Of a stretch of DNA of 64,000 nt, positions 27,620-37,187 are shown one piece after another; position 1 is the first letter of the stretch, and every line of letters starts with the position of its first letter. Source of the stretch: Actinomadura sp. HBU206391. GTDB lineage: Bacteria; Actinomycetota; Actinomycetes; Streptosporangiales; Streptosporangiaceae. The position numbers and the translations under genes were made by a program. The stretch covers positions 62,001 through 126,000 of the forward strand of contig NZ_JABVEB010000004.1 of the NCBI RefSeq assembly GCF_014323665.1. The letters run 5' to 3'. The notes beneath the pieces were generated by a model that worked only from the letters and a program-made list of their open reading frames with translations, was not told the origin of the DNA and did no database searches.

Positions 27620-28567
27620 ATGTCATGGAATCGGATCAGGGTCGATGAGGTCCTGAGCAGGGATGAAGTCCACGCTCGGTGCAGTGACTCGCAAGGGCAG
27701 GGCCGTGGACAGCGATATGGGGGCATCGCCACGCCGAAGGCAACGCCGGACATACTGCTGTTCGATACCTCCGCTGGCGACGAGCACGGCTACATCTACG
27801 ACGGCCCTCACGAGGACGGCACGTATCACTACACGGGCGAGGGCCAGGACGGCGACCAGAAGTTCATCAAGGGCAACCTCAAAGTCCGGGACCATCGGCA
27901 GCTCGATCTGAGGCTTCAACTCTTCAAGGGCGTGAGTTCCGGCAAGCTGAGGTACTTGGGCGAGTACCGCCTTGATGAGCGACAGCCACACTATGAAGGC
28001 GAATCCACCGACAAGCATGGCGACCTGCGGAAGGTGATCGTTTTCCGTCTTCGAGGTGCTCGCTCGCCAGTCGAGCTCGATGAGCCGATGCCCGCTGGGC
28101 AGCTGCGGGTCGATGACATCGACCTGACGGACGAAGCGGAATCGGTCCTGGTGCACCAGCTGGGTGGGTCCAGAGAAGCCAAACTTCGCGAAGCCAGCCT
28201 CGTCAAGCGATACGTGGAGTGGTTGAAAAAGCAGGGTTGCGAAGTGACTCGCAAGAGAATCTCTCTGCCAACACCTGGATCCGCCCTGACCACAGACCTA
28301 TATGACGAGACGAGGTCTGAGCTCATCGAAGCCAAGAGTTCAGCTGCTCGTCCTTACGTCCGACTTGCCCTCGGCCAGATCTTGGATTATTCCCGTTTCG
28401 TCAACTCAGCGAGACAGCGCGCCGTTCTCTTCCCGACGCGTCCGGTTGCTGATCTGGTCAGGCTGCTGCATAGCCACGGTGTTGTTTGCATCTACGAGGA
28501 CGGAACTCCTGCCGGGCAGTTCCACCGAGAGGAGCCACCTCCAGCAAACGAGCAGACGTCGCCGTAG
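27620..28567 (+). CDS. Type IV restriction-like protein: SRA-like domain plus PD-(D/E)XK nuclease
   Basis: The 315-aa protein begins with a ScoMcrA-type SRA-like domain (about 30-130: RYGGIATPKATPDILLFD, DGTYHYTGEGQDGDQ, LRYLGEYRLD), which in relatives reads modified bases. The C-terminal part (about 190-300) has the PD-(D/E)XK nuclease pattern: D226 in DLYDE, then E237 and K239 in ELIEAKSS, followed by the LGQILDYSRF helix. Together they suggest an enzyme that cuts modified DNA. No good ribosome site precedes the ATG; a near-leaderless transcript is likely. Divergent from the PLD-helicase gene. Confidence 0.85.
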   Translation: MSWNRIRVDEVLSRDEVHARCSDSQGQGRGQRYGGIATPKATPDILLFDTSAGDEHGYIYDGPHEDGTYHYTGEGQDGDQKFIKGNLKVRDHRQLDLRLQLFKGVSSGKLRYLGEYRLDERQPHYEGESTDKHGDLRKVIVFRLRGARSPVELDEPMPAGQLRVDDIDLTDEAESVLVHQLGGSREAKLREASLVKRYVEWLKKQGCEVTRKRISLPTPGSALTTDLYDETRSELIEAKSSAARPYVRLALGQILDYSRFVNSARQRAVLFPTRPVADLVRLLHSHGVVCIYEDGTPAGQFHREEPPPANEQTSP

Positions 28568-28610
28568 GTCACGTTCGCTCTAACGGCCCTACCTGCGCCA
28601 ACGACACCAG

Positions 28611-29042
28611 TCAAAATGTGATGTCGAACCACGTCGTACGGCCCTCGTCTTCAAGTTGCGTACGCCAGGCATCGGCGAGTTCCTCCACGATGTGGAGGCC
28701 GTGGCCGCTTTCCGCGAAGCCGCTCCGCAGCGCCTGTGGCTCGGTGTCGGCGCCACCCTCATCGACCACATGGACACGCACTCGGTCCGCATGCACTTCC
28801 AGGGCAACCAGGACGTGGCCCCCTCTACCGGAGGCGGTGTGGATGATGCAATTGGTGACCAGTTCGCTGGCGCACAACTCAATCCGATGGATCTCCGGGT
28901 GGTCGGTCCCCAGCGCATCGCGCAGAAAGCGGCGAACCGCCGCCACCGAACCAGCGACGCCAGGAAAAATTTCTCGTGCGAGCCAGAGAGCGCCCACGTC
29001 GTGCTCAGTGCGGCCGACGTCAAACGCTGGTCCACGACTCAC
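28611..29042 (-). CDS. Anti-sigma-type ATP-binding protein (HATPase_c_2)
   Basis: The 143-aa product is a GHKL-fold serine-kinase-like protein: helix with RFLRDAL, N-box ELCASELVTNCIIHT, G1 box HVVDEGGADTEP and G2 box ESGHGLHIVEELADAW. Actinomycete proteins of this sort are anti-sigma factor or regulatory kinases without a sensor. GTG at 29042 overlaps the upstream stop (GTGA), so it is translationally coupled as the last gene of a three-gene operon starting at 30213. Confidence 0.9.
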   Translation of the reverse strand: MSRGPAFDVGRTEHDVGALWLAREIFPGVAGSVAAVRRFLRDALGTDHPEIHRIELCASELVTNCIIHTASGRGGHVLVALEVHADRVRVHVVDEGGADTEPQALRSGFAESGHGLHIVEELADAWRTQLEDEGRTTWFDITF

Positions 29043-29752
29043 CCTGACGCCGCCAGTGTGGAAGGGATCCAAGATCCGATGCGCCGCTGCGATGTCCCAT
29101 CGACCATGCGAGATGCTCCAAGCCACCCTGGTTGGCGGTGTCGTCTCGCGGGCGCAACGGCATGAGGCGCCACAACCACCGGGGACGCTAACTGCGCTAC
29201 TGCTTGGCCGGAATTCGGTCTGGCAGCACCCGGCATCGCAGTTGGAAGCGGCGGACGGGCATACGCGGCAATGATCGCGTTGGCGAGTTGTTGAGGAGTC
29301 TCCGCCTCGATGAGCTGGTCGCCGACCAATGCCCAGTAGTGGCGAGTCGCCTGACCGAACCACAGGGTGACAGTGGGAAATTGCCTTCTAAGCAGGTGGA
29401 GTTCGTATGCCGGGTTCACACTCGGACCCTTTCGTCGGCTTGGCCAGGCTCTGCCCCTGGCCATTTTTTGAAGGTGGACAGTCGGGCGCCCGTGCAGCCA
29501 GCGGACCAGCGCTGTGCGGACACCCTGCCGCCAGTTCTCACCAGTGGCCGGCACGGCGGTGCGGGATACGACCTCCGGGGGCGTAAGGCCGAGATCTCCG
29601 CACTGCCGCGCCGGCCTGGAGTCGTACGACCTGGTACGTCTGCTCCGGCGACCACCAGGCCGTACGACGTCGTCCGGGCCTTCCCCTGCCCGAGACGTTG
29701 AAGCGGGCGCGCCGTCCGCGCCAGTCGGCGCGCCCACGATCATGTGCCACAT
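29039..29752 (-). CDS. Conserved two-part protein B-C of unknown function
   Basis: The 237-aa frame has two parts. Part B (residues 1-110; MWHMIVGAPTGADGAPAST, SRAGEGPDDVV, then LTPPEVVSR, GRPTVHLQKM) matches the protein at 58565-58864. Part C (from residue 112; NPAYELHLLRRQFPTVTLWF, YWALVGDQLIEAETPQQLAN) has its own possible GTG start at 29419 with AAAGGG upstream, so C may also be made alone. The ATG at 29752 overlaps the preceding stop as TGATG, and the end overlaps the ATPase gene as GTGA. No known domain; the coupling suggests it works with the ATPase. Confidence 0.7.
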   Translation of the reverse strand: MWHMIVGAPTGADGAPASTSRAGEGPDDVVRPGGRRSRRTRSYDSRPARQCGDLGLTPPEVVSRTAVPATGENWRQGVRTALVRWLHGRPTVHLQKMARGRAWPSRRKGPSVNPAYELHLLRRQFPTVTLWFGQATRHYWALVGDQLIEAETPQQLANAIIAAYARPPLPTAMPGAARPNSGQAVAQLASPVVVAPHAVAPARRHRQPGWLGASRMVDGTSQRRIGSWIPSTLAASG

Positions 29753-30213
29753 CACGCCCATGGCTGCGGTCCGCCCTCGTCGGCGACGTCCGTCACAGGT
29801 CCACACAGTTGGAGCCGCCCCTGCTGGATCTGGTCGGCCAGGCCAGAGATCGCCTCTGGTGGGATCGCGTCGCCGAGCACCTCGGGTGGGTCAGTGAACA
29901 GTGGACCGAGATTTCCCCATGAAGGCGGCTGGGTAATTTCGTCCCACACCGCCGCGCTGCTGCCCGGGTCGATCCGGCACCGTGCTACCAAACCCTCGTA
30001 GACGTAGGCGGGCAGGGAAAAGCTGAACGCCACTCGATGAACCAGTCCGCGCGTGCCGATCGGAGCGATTCGCAGCGCTTCGCAAACGTGGGACAGGGCG
30101 CGAGCGTGTTCGTCGGTCACCCCAAGTGCTCCGGGTCCGCTAGAGACGCCGCGAGGCGCTATGAGGGTCCACAAGTACAGTCGCAGCGGCTCCCGCAGTT
30201 CACGTACCGGCAC
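29752..30213 (-). CDS. Conserved protein A of unknown function, first gene of the operon
   Basis: The 153-aa product has LYLWTLIAPRGVSSGPGALG, ALSHVCEALRIAPIGTRGLV, VYEGLVARCRIDPGSSAAVW. It aligns along most of its length with the protein at 58876-59196 (for example RLYLW / RLYSW, the EALR / EAMR helix and EGLVARCRID / YGLVVARAELD). GTG at 30213 has AAAGGTGG six bases upstream; a GTG nine bases earlier is in the same frame but lacks a site. It is divergent from the HTH gene at 30359 and is followed without a gap by B-C and the ATPase. Function unknown. Confidence 0.72.
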   Translation of the reverse strand: MPVRELREPLRLYLWTLIAPRGVSSGPGALGVTDEHARALSHVCEALRIAPIGTRGLVHRVAFSFSLPAYVYEGLVARCRIDPGSSAAVWDEITQPPSWGNLGPLFTDPPEVLGDAIPPEAISGLADQIQQGRLQLCGPVTDVADEGGPQPWA

Positions 30214-30358
30214 CGCGCCCACCTTTCGATGTCTGCTCTAAGCGACCTCTACAATCCGCTGTGTAGTCGACCCATGGCGATGACACCGCTAGACATCTAC
30301 CGACATCTAGCCGTCACGGACATGCCTCAAGGTGTGTCCAGGTGGCACCATCGCCCGC

Positions 30359-31090
30359 ATGAACGAGCGATTGCGCCGCTCAATGCTTCGCCGCGGTCTG
30401 GACGTCGGGTCTCTGGCCGAGTCCGCCCAGGTGAGTGTCAAGAGTGTGGAGCGGTGGATACGTGGAGACGTCGTTCCCTACCCCCGCACCCGCTACCGCA
30501 TCTCGGCGATCTTGCAGGAGGACGAGACCTACCTGTGGCCCGGGTCAGTTGACAAGTCCTCTCTGACAGGAGCCGAGCTGGTCTCGACCTGGCCCCGCCG
30601 CAACGACGTACCTCAGCATCTGTGGACCGAGCTCCTGCGCCAAGCGGAGCGGAACGTCGACTACCTCGCGTACGCCGGTCTCTTCCTAACCGAGGAGCAT
30701 CCGGATTGGATCCCGCTCCTCCGGGCTCGCGCGGAGGCCGGTGTTCGCGTACGGCTACTCATCGGCGATCCGCTCGGGCAGCAGTTGGTCTCCCGCGACA
30801 CGGAGAAGCAAATCGGTGGTGGTGTCGCGGGGCGGGTCGCCGCCGTCCTGGCCTACTACAAGCCGTTGGCGGGCTTGGTCGCGATCCGGCTGCACGACAC
30901 CCCGCTGTACAACTCCGTCTACCGATTCGACGACGAGATGATCGTGAACTCACACGTGTACGGCATCCTCGCCGCGTACACGCCGACCATGCACATCCGC
31001 CGGGTCGACGGCGCCTACTTCAGCACCTACCTGGAGTCGTTCGAGCGCGTATGGGCGTCCGCCCGCCCGCTGGACGGTGATGAGGCATGA
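30359..31090 (+). CDS. HTH regulator with DUF5919-type domain
   Basis: The 243-aa protein begins with a Cro/XRE-like HTH (LRRSMLRRGLDVGSLAESAQ, SVKSVERWIRG) and continues with a DUF5919-type domain (about 80-235: WTELLRQAERNVDYLAYAGL, RAEAGVRVRLLIGDPLG, FDDEMIVNSHVYGI), which has a phospholipase-D-like fold pattern. ATG at 30359 is chosen because the HTH starts there. The next gene, a NUDIX hydrolase, overlaps its stop as ATGA; this pair is a recurrent actinomycete unit of unknown role. It is divergent from the A/B-C/ATPase operon. Confidence 0.88.
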   Translation: MNERLRRSMLRRGLDVGSLAESAQVSVKSVERWIRGDVVPYPRTRYRISAILQEDETYLWPGSVDKSSLTGAELVSTWPRRNDVPQHLWTELLRQAERNVDYLAYAGLFLTEEHPDWIPLLRARAEAGVRVRLLIGDPLGQQLVSRDTEKQIGGGVAGRVAAVLAYYKPLAGLVAIRLHDTPLYNSVYRFDDEMIVNSHVYGILAAYTPTMHIRRVDGAYFSTYLESFERVWASARPLDGDEA

Positions 31091-31581
31091 GCCCCAAGAG
31101 GACCCGCCGCATCGACTACTGGCAGGATCCGAACGCTCCGAAGCCGACGAGCCGCAAGCCATCGGCGAGCGCGCTCGTACGGGATGAGGCCGGCCGTGTG
31201 CTGCTCCTCCGCCGCACCGACAACGACCTGTGGACCATCCCGACCGGCGGCCTAAAGAAGAACGAGACGATCCGTGAGTGCGGAGTCCGCGAGTGCAAGG
31301 AAGAGACCGGCGTCGACATCCAGATCACGGGCCTGGTCGGGGTGTTCACCACGCCGGAGCACGTCATTGAGTACCGCAAGGGCAAGAAGACGACCGAGGT
31401 GCGCCAACCGGTCAACGTCTGTTTGCACGCCCGCCCGACCGGCGGGCAGGCCGCCACAACCGATGAAGCGTCCGAGGTTCGCTGGGTAGCTCCGGCAGAT
31501 CTCGGCTCCTACGAGATCCATCCAGCACTACGCCGCCGCATCGACCACGGCTTGAATAACGCAGAGCCACATGTCGACTGA
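31087..31581 (+). CDS. NUDIX hydrolase
   Basis: The 164-aa protein contains a perfect NUDIX box (GGLKKNE, seven residues, RECKEETGV), preceded by SASALVRDEAGRVLLLRRTD and the WTIPTGG strand. It should hydrolyse a nucleoside diphosphate linked to another group; the specificity is not predictable. The ATGA overlap with the DUF5919 gene shows co-translation, so its role is probably tied to that regulator, perhaps removing or making its ligand (inference). Confidence 0.95.
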   Translation: MSPKRTRRIDYWQDPNAPKPTSRKPSASALVRDEAGRVLLLRRTDNDLWTIPTGGLKKNETIRECGVRECKEETGVDIQITGLVGVFTTPEHVIEYRKGKKTTEVRQPVNVCLHARPTGGQAATTDEASEVRWVAPADLGSYEIHPALRRRIDHGLNNAEPHVD

Positions 31582-31801
31582 TAGCAAGGACAGCGATAAG
31601 CAGTTACCCAGCCGCCCGGACGGACAACACGGTATGCCACTCCCGTACCCCTGACGACGACGCGCCCTTGCCGCTCATCCTTACTGCAACTTAAAATATA
31701 CTTTTCAGCACCGACACGGCAGAAACGGACATACTTTCCCCAGCAGACAATCGACATCATGCGGGGTCCGCCGTAGCCCTCCGGGCCCTTCGAAAGGCTG
31801 G

Positions 31802-33220
31802 ATGCCATACATGGTGTACCTAATGACGATCGCATCGGACGAGCTAGACCGGATACAACCAGATCTCCTCGTTAAGCAACGGCTTACAAAGGCTTTCCCT
31901 AAGAGCATCCTGCGGCTCGCGGGTCCCGTGGACGCGGCGATCGCACTGGTCTTCAACTACGGATCTGCCGAAAATCTGACATACCGAAACCTCTCCTGGA
32001 TCGGCGCTGTTACGCAGCGCGGCACTGTGGGAGCCCTTGATCGAAGCATCACCGTGGATCCACTCCGCAAGCTCCCTATCGAAGTCCCGTTCGACGGGGC
32101 TGGTGGCCTACTCGCCGCCATTCCAGACGAGTTGCAGAAAGAATTTTATACGCATGCCGCCTTTGATGGGGTCGGGGTGTGCGGCCGTAAGCTCTGGCGC
32201 GCGATCGAGAAGAAGCTGAGAGAGAGCCACCCTGAGTTGGCCAGGCTTCTCGACTGGTTGGGTGCCCTCGCGTCACCTCCGGTGTTCGACCCTAGTGACC
32301 CCGCAGACCGCGCATGGCAGGAACAGCAGGACGCTGCTGCTACGGTGACTCGGCTTGCAGGCCTGCCTTCTGCCGCCCTCGCGGCTTGGCTTAGGCCTGC
32401 GTCACGAGACGCGCCCTACCTCGCAGGACTCCATCCGGAGCCTGTCGAGGCCGGCTTGATTGATCATGATGTTCGTCAGGCAGCCACCGCATTCGGTATG
32501 ACGAGTTCGTGGTTGCAGGGCGACAGCGCCCGATGCGACATTCACGTACTCCGTGATGAGAGTCATCGCGTCCTGGAGGTTATCAATGTCAACAACACTC
32601 GCGTTGAGGCCAGGCTCGGGACCGATCTAATCTACTACCACCAGCCGACCGAGAGTTTCGTTCTCCTACAGTACAAACGCCTCGACCGAAAGAAGTCCAT
32701 CTATGTCAATAAACAACTACGGGGCCAGTTGAAGAAGCTCGAAGAGGTAGCCAGCAGGAGCAGACCCCCACGGAAGCCGAGCGATTGGCGAATGGGCTCC
32801 GACTCATGCTTTCTAAAACTGGCCTACTGGCCGCAAAAGTCAGAAGGAATTGCCCCCGGTAGCCTGTGTCCAGGAATTTATCTGCCGCTCTCCTACGTCC
32901 ACATACTTCTGAGTGACGACTGCACACGCGGCTCTGGCAAGGACCCAAAGACACGTCTCCTGGGCTACCAACAGATCGAGCGTTACCTTGTTGGGTCTCA
33001 ATTTGTGGAGTTGGTGAGACACGGTCTGGCTGGCACCGTAGGTACCACTGTCGAGCACCTGCGCGCCATTGTAGATCGCCGCGTCCAGGAGGGGAACAGC
33101 GTCATGGCCGTTGCGGAACGAGGGCCCGAGACGATTGCCGGCCGCCAACAGCGAGCCCGAGATCGGGGATCGAAGCCGCTGAGGTACAATCATGGCATCG
33201 TCCAAGACCCCTTGTTTTGA
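31802..33220 (+). CDS. Unknown 472-aa protein with a nuclease-like D-QxK motif
   Basis: No family was recognised. The protein is soluble. Its centre (about 255-295) reads RVLEVINVNNTRVEARLGTD, then LIYYHQPTESFVLLQYKRLD: D275 followed at short distance by Q290 and K292 between two strands, which resembles the D...(E/Q)xK core of PD-(D/E)XK nucleases. Codon use is less GC-rich than that of the neighbours, suggesting transfer. ATG at 31802 follows AAAGG by four bases; ATGs at 31811 and 31823 are alternatives. It lies between the NUDIX gene and the truncated helicase in an island with two other nuclease genes, so defence is a reasonable guess only. Confidence 0.72.
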   Translation: MPYMVYLMTIASDELDRIQPDLLVKQRLTKAFPKSILRLAGPVDAAIALVFNYGSAENLTYRNLSWIGAVTQRGTVGALDRSITVDPLRKLPIEVPFDGAGGLLAAIPDELQKEFYTHAAFDGVGVCGRKLWRAIEKKLRESHPELARLLDWLGALASPPVFDPSDPADRAWQEQQDAAATVTRLAGLPSAALAAWLRPASRDAPYLAGLHPEPVEAGLIDHDVRQAATAFGMTSSWLQGDSARCDIHVLRDESHRVLEVINVNNTRVEARLGTDLIYYHQPTESFVLLQYKRLDRKKSIYVNKQLRGQLKKLEEVASRSRPPRKPSDWRMGSDSCFLKLAYWPQKSEGIAPGSLCPGIYLPLSYVHILLSDDCTRGSGKDPKTRLLGYQQIERYLVGSQFVELVRHGLAGTVGTTVEHLRAIVDRRVQEGNSVMAVAERGPETIAGRQQRARDRGSKPLRYNHGIVQDPLF

Positions 33221-33481
33221 CATGCCATAAATCAGGCCTCAACAACGCCGTTCCATCATTTAATACGACACCACGGTTGCGCATATGCCGGTGGGCATTG
33301 GAAATGCTTCACATCGGGCCGCCGACCTCATTTTCCACGACCGGACGCTTAGCCTGTACGGCCCAATAGTCCACATGGACCCCCGCAACGGGAAGCGGTC
33401 CTAGAACGACGGCCTGTTCAACCACTTCGCGTCTCAGGCCACGCAACTATGGAAGGCCGGGCGACAAGCAGCAATCTCCTC

Positions 33482-36389
33482 TCACAGGGAATCGAGCCGG
33501 CGGAGCAAGGTCTGATCACTCGGGAAATCCCGCCAGGCGTCCACGAGATGGCGGTGGATACGAGGCAGGTCGGCTGAGTCCAATTCGAGCTTGCGCGCGG
33601 TATCGCGGAGCAGAGGGATCTGCGCCGCGAACGTCTCCGGCGTCAGCGCGACGCGAGCAACGTGGTCCGCATAGACGATCTCTTGCCGGGTGTTCAGCAT
33701 CGGGATCGGCAGCGTCCGGCGCAGTGGACCGGCCGGGACGTGTGTCCGTCCCTGGCGTCGGCGGCTCGGTGTCCATGGAGCCCATTGCTTGGTCGGCAGC
33801 TCTCCGATGGCGCCGACCTCGTCCAGCCAGCGGTGACCGGCCTGCCGGGCCCGGTCCAGGTATCGGAGCAGGATCTGCGCAGCAGCCTGAGCATCGTGGC
33901 TTGCGGTGTGCGCCTGTGCGATAGAGACGCCTTCTTCCGCCGCGCAGTACGCGAGTGCAAGGGACCTCTGCCCAGGGCTGAACCGTCTGGCGAGGTCGAG
34001 TGTGCAGAGGACGAGCAGGTCGTCCGGAGCGGCCCCGGTGCGGGCGAACTCGGTGGTCAGCATGGCCGAGTCGAACGTCGCGTTGTGCGCGACGAGAACC
34101 GCACCGTCGATCAGCTCGGCCAGGTCTCCGGCAATGTCGGAAAAGGTCGGGGCGCCTGCGAGGTCACCGGCGGTGAGCCCGTGGATATGCGTCGGTCCCG
34201 GTCCGGTGTCGTTGTACAGGACGGTCGTGTACGACCGCCGGAGGGTGCCGTCGGGGTCGAGCCGGAGGACCGCGACTTCGACGATCCGGTCGTGCAACGC
34301 GTCAAGCCCGGTGGTTTCGACGTCGATGACGGCGTAAGGAAGCGACCCGATCTCATGGCGCACCGGCTTGGTCAGCACCTGCACCGAGTGATGGGCGGGT
34401 GTCGTCCTCTCGGCGGCGGCGACGAGGTCCGGCAGCGCGGCCCATGTCGCCGGCACGTCGAGCTTGCGCGCCGCATAGGCGGTAGTGAGGAGTTCGTCGC
34501 CGAGGACGTCATCGTACTTCTCCAGGAACTTGTCGGGGACGAGGGCGGCGAGTTCCTCCGCCTCTGGAGCCGGGCCGGCCGCCAGGGCCGCCAGCAGGTC
34601 GAGCGCTTGCCGGGGCGCGGTATCGGACAGGATCAGAACGGCTCCCTCATGGCCTACCGAGACGTCCTGCTGGTGCAGGGCCAGCGCGAGCGTGCTCATG
34701 ATCGTGTCTCCGCGCAGCGGGACGAGCAGGGTGTCATTGCCCCAGCCGACGACGGAGGTCTGGTGCAGGCTCAGGCGCCGGTAGGCGGTGCGGCCTTCGG
34801 TGAGCAGTTGCTGAGCTCCGGCGTCCAAATAGATCGGCATGTCCTCGGTCTCGTAGACCAGGCGCATCTCACTCCTGACCCGGTCGTGGACATCCGCTGC
34901 GCCGCCCGCGAAGGGCGGGGCGTTCCCGCCGCCGGCGGGGGTCAGCTCGATCACCTTGCCGCGCTGGTCAACGGTGACGATCTTCCACCGGCGACCAGCG
35001 AAGATCATCAGATCGCCCACCAGCAGCGGGTAGCCGATGGGCAGGGAGCCGAGAGTCCGTCCGCCGGTGACCAGGCGGTATTCCTCCGGTGAGGCGAACG
35101 CCGCGAAGAAGGTGTGGTGGTTCGCGATGCGCTCGCCCTCCTGGCCGTGCAGCAGGAGACCGTCTCGTTCCTGACGGAGCAGGTCGGCCGCACCGAGATC
35201 GCGCAGCAAGGTCTTGAAGAGCTGCTGGTCGACGTGCCGGAACGGGCCATGCACGCAGAGAACCTGGTACGCGTCCTGTGGCATGACGCCACCGTGCTGA
35301 GAGATCATCGACAGGATCTGCTGCACGAGCGTGGACAGGTGCAGACCGCCGGCCTCGGGTGGCTCGTACCAGCGACCCAGCAACAGGTTGACAACGGCGA
35401 TGATCTGGACCAGCTGGGTGCGCAGTTCGTCCTGCGGTCTGGATTTGGACGTGACCTCGGGCTCGGTCACGTACATCCACAGGATCGCGGGATCGCCCCG
35501 GCGGCCCGCCCGGCCGAGGCGCTGCCGTTGCGCGGCGACCCCGGGCGGCGCTCCGATCTGTGCGACCGACTTGATCGAGCCGATGTCGATGCCCATCTCC
35601 AGGGTGGAGGTGCAGATGGCGGTCATCGGCAGCGAACTCTCCTTGAGGCGAGCCTCGGTGTCCTCCCGGATCTCCTTGGAGAGGCTGCCGTGATGCGGCA
35701 CGAACTCGTTATTGTTGGAGCCGCGCAGGGTCGTGAACAGGTGATCGGCGACCGCGCGTTTGCCGCTCCCGGCGATGTTCTCGCCCTGCTCGTCAGCGGG
35801 CGCACGTTCCTGCCCGCGGCGAGGTGCTTCGTCCAGGTAACCCTTGACCTGGAGGCGGAGCTCCTGGGCATCGGACGATGAGCTGATGATGTGCACCTTC
35901 TCGCCGCCGCCCGGCCGGAGGAACTCAGCCGCCGACTTCATGTCGCCGAGCGTCGCCGACAACCCGATGCGCGGGATCGTGTGGCGTACGGCCAGTTCAA
36001 GCCTGTGCAGTAGAGACTGGAGCTGGGCGCCGCGTTCGGTGCCGATGAAGGAGTGCAGCTCATCGATGACGATGTGGCGGACGCCGCGGAACATGGTGGG
36101 CATGCGGGTGCCACGGTTGACGAACAGCGCCTCCAGCGACTCCGGCGTGATCAGCAGGATCCCTGAGGGCTGCCGGACGAGACGCGCCTTGCGGGACGCG
36201 TCGACGTCACCGTGCCATCGATGCACCGGGATCTCGAGTTGCTCGCACAGCTCTTCGAGCCTGCCGAACTGGTCGTTGATCAAGGCCTTCAGCGGGCCGA
36301 TGTAGACCGCACCGAAACCGTTCGTAGCCTCGGCATCGGCGAGCGCGGAGCAGATCGGCAGGAACGCCGCCTCGGTCTTCCTCGTGGCC
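33482..36389 (-). pseudogene. Lhr-like DEAD/DEAH helicase fused to a DEDDh exonuclease, 5'-truncated
   Basis: About 969 codons of good coding sequence. The N-terminal end begins inside Walker A (RKTEAAFLPICSALADAE instead of a complete GxGKT) and then runs through VYIGPLKALINDQF, the DELH motif (IVIDELHSFIGTERGAQ), LSATLGDM, and the helicase C part (GRAGRRGDPAILWMYV). The last 230 residues are a DEDDh exonuclease: DVETTG (near 34.31 kb), HNATFD (near 34.08 kb) and HTASHDAQAAAQ. The region to the right of about 36389 is antisense to a kinase tail, so the start and first motifs are lost. The exonuclease may still be made from an internal start. A second copy of part of the exonuclease lies at 52279-52540. 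Confidence 0.8.
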
Positions 36390-36926
36390 GCCGATCCGGG
36401 GCTCTCGGGCCTGGAGGCGCAGACCAAGGCCACAGGCTCACCGGCGGCCCGGGACGGCCGCACGCGCGCCGTTACCGCCCCGCTGTTCGTCGGAGTCCTC
36501 GCCGGGACCGTAGTGATCATGCTGGTTCTCGGGCCGCAGCTGGTCGGCGGCGTGGACAAGGGCCGCTCGGGCGCCCCGGCCCCCGCATCGGACCAAGGAC
36601 CGGTGGACAGTGTCCCGGCCGCCTTCCACGGCACCTGGCGAGGGACGGCCGTCAACCAGCAGGGCGCGCGTTTCCCGGTCCAGGTCACCTTCCAAAGCGG
36701 GCGGACCACCGCGACCGTGCTCTACCCGCCGCCGACGGGCTGCAACGGCACGCTCACCCTGACCGAGGGCACCCAGAGCCGGCTCAGCATGGCCCTCCGG
36801 ATCGGCCAGCCGTGCACCGACGGAGGAGCCGTCACCGTGACCCCGCAGGCCGACGGCTCACTCGACTATGCCTGGGCGAAGCAGGGCACCGGCCTCCGCT
36901 ACCGGGCCACCCTCAACACCGGCTGA
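36384..36926 (+). pseudogene. Membrane-anchored C-terminal part of a kinase-like protein, 5'-truncated
   Basis: The 180-aa frame starts at a GTG without a ribosome site, at the exact point where the opposite-strand helicase is cut. It has a disordered stretch, one transmembrane helix (APLFVGVLAGTVVIMLVLGP) and an extracytoplasmic beta domain (AAFHGTWRGTAVNQQGARFP, GCNGTLTLTEG, PCTDGGAVTV). That layout is the usual C-terminal end of actinomycete Ser/Thr kinases, whose catalytic domain is missing here. It could be expressed only from an outside promoter. Confidence 0.7.
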
Positions 36927-37187
36927 CACACCGCCGCATGGGCTACTACGGCTGCGGCCATTTGTAAGGGTCTTCCACGATACCGCTCACCTCGAACGGC
37001 GCGCAGAATTCAGTCCTGTAGCGCGAGCGCACAGACCGCGTAACGGCAAAGGCGCGCCTCCCGCGGCGGCGACCGGAGTGGCCAGGTGGCCTTCGGCGTA
37101 CCAAGGGGCAGGTTCCGTCCTCGTCGAAGGCGAGGTCTGTCCAGTCGATGGAGGAACGCACACATGGCCGAACACGAAGAACGCACC

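Noticed and set aside
33662-35092. 476-codon plus-strand frame
   Set aside because: Antisense of the helicase-exonuclease; the DEDDh motifs read on the minus strand.
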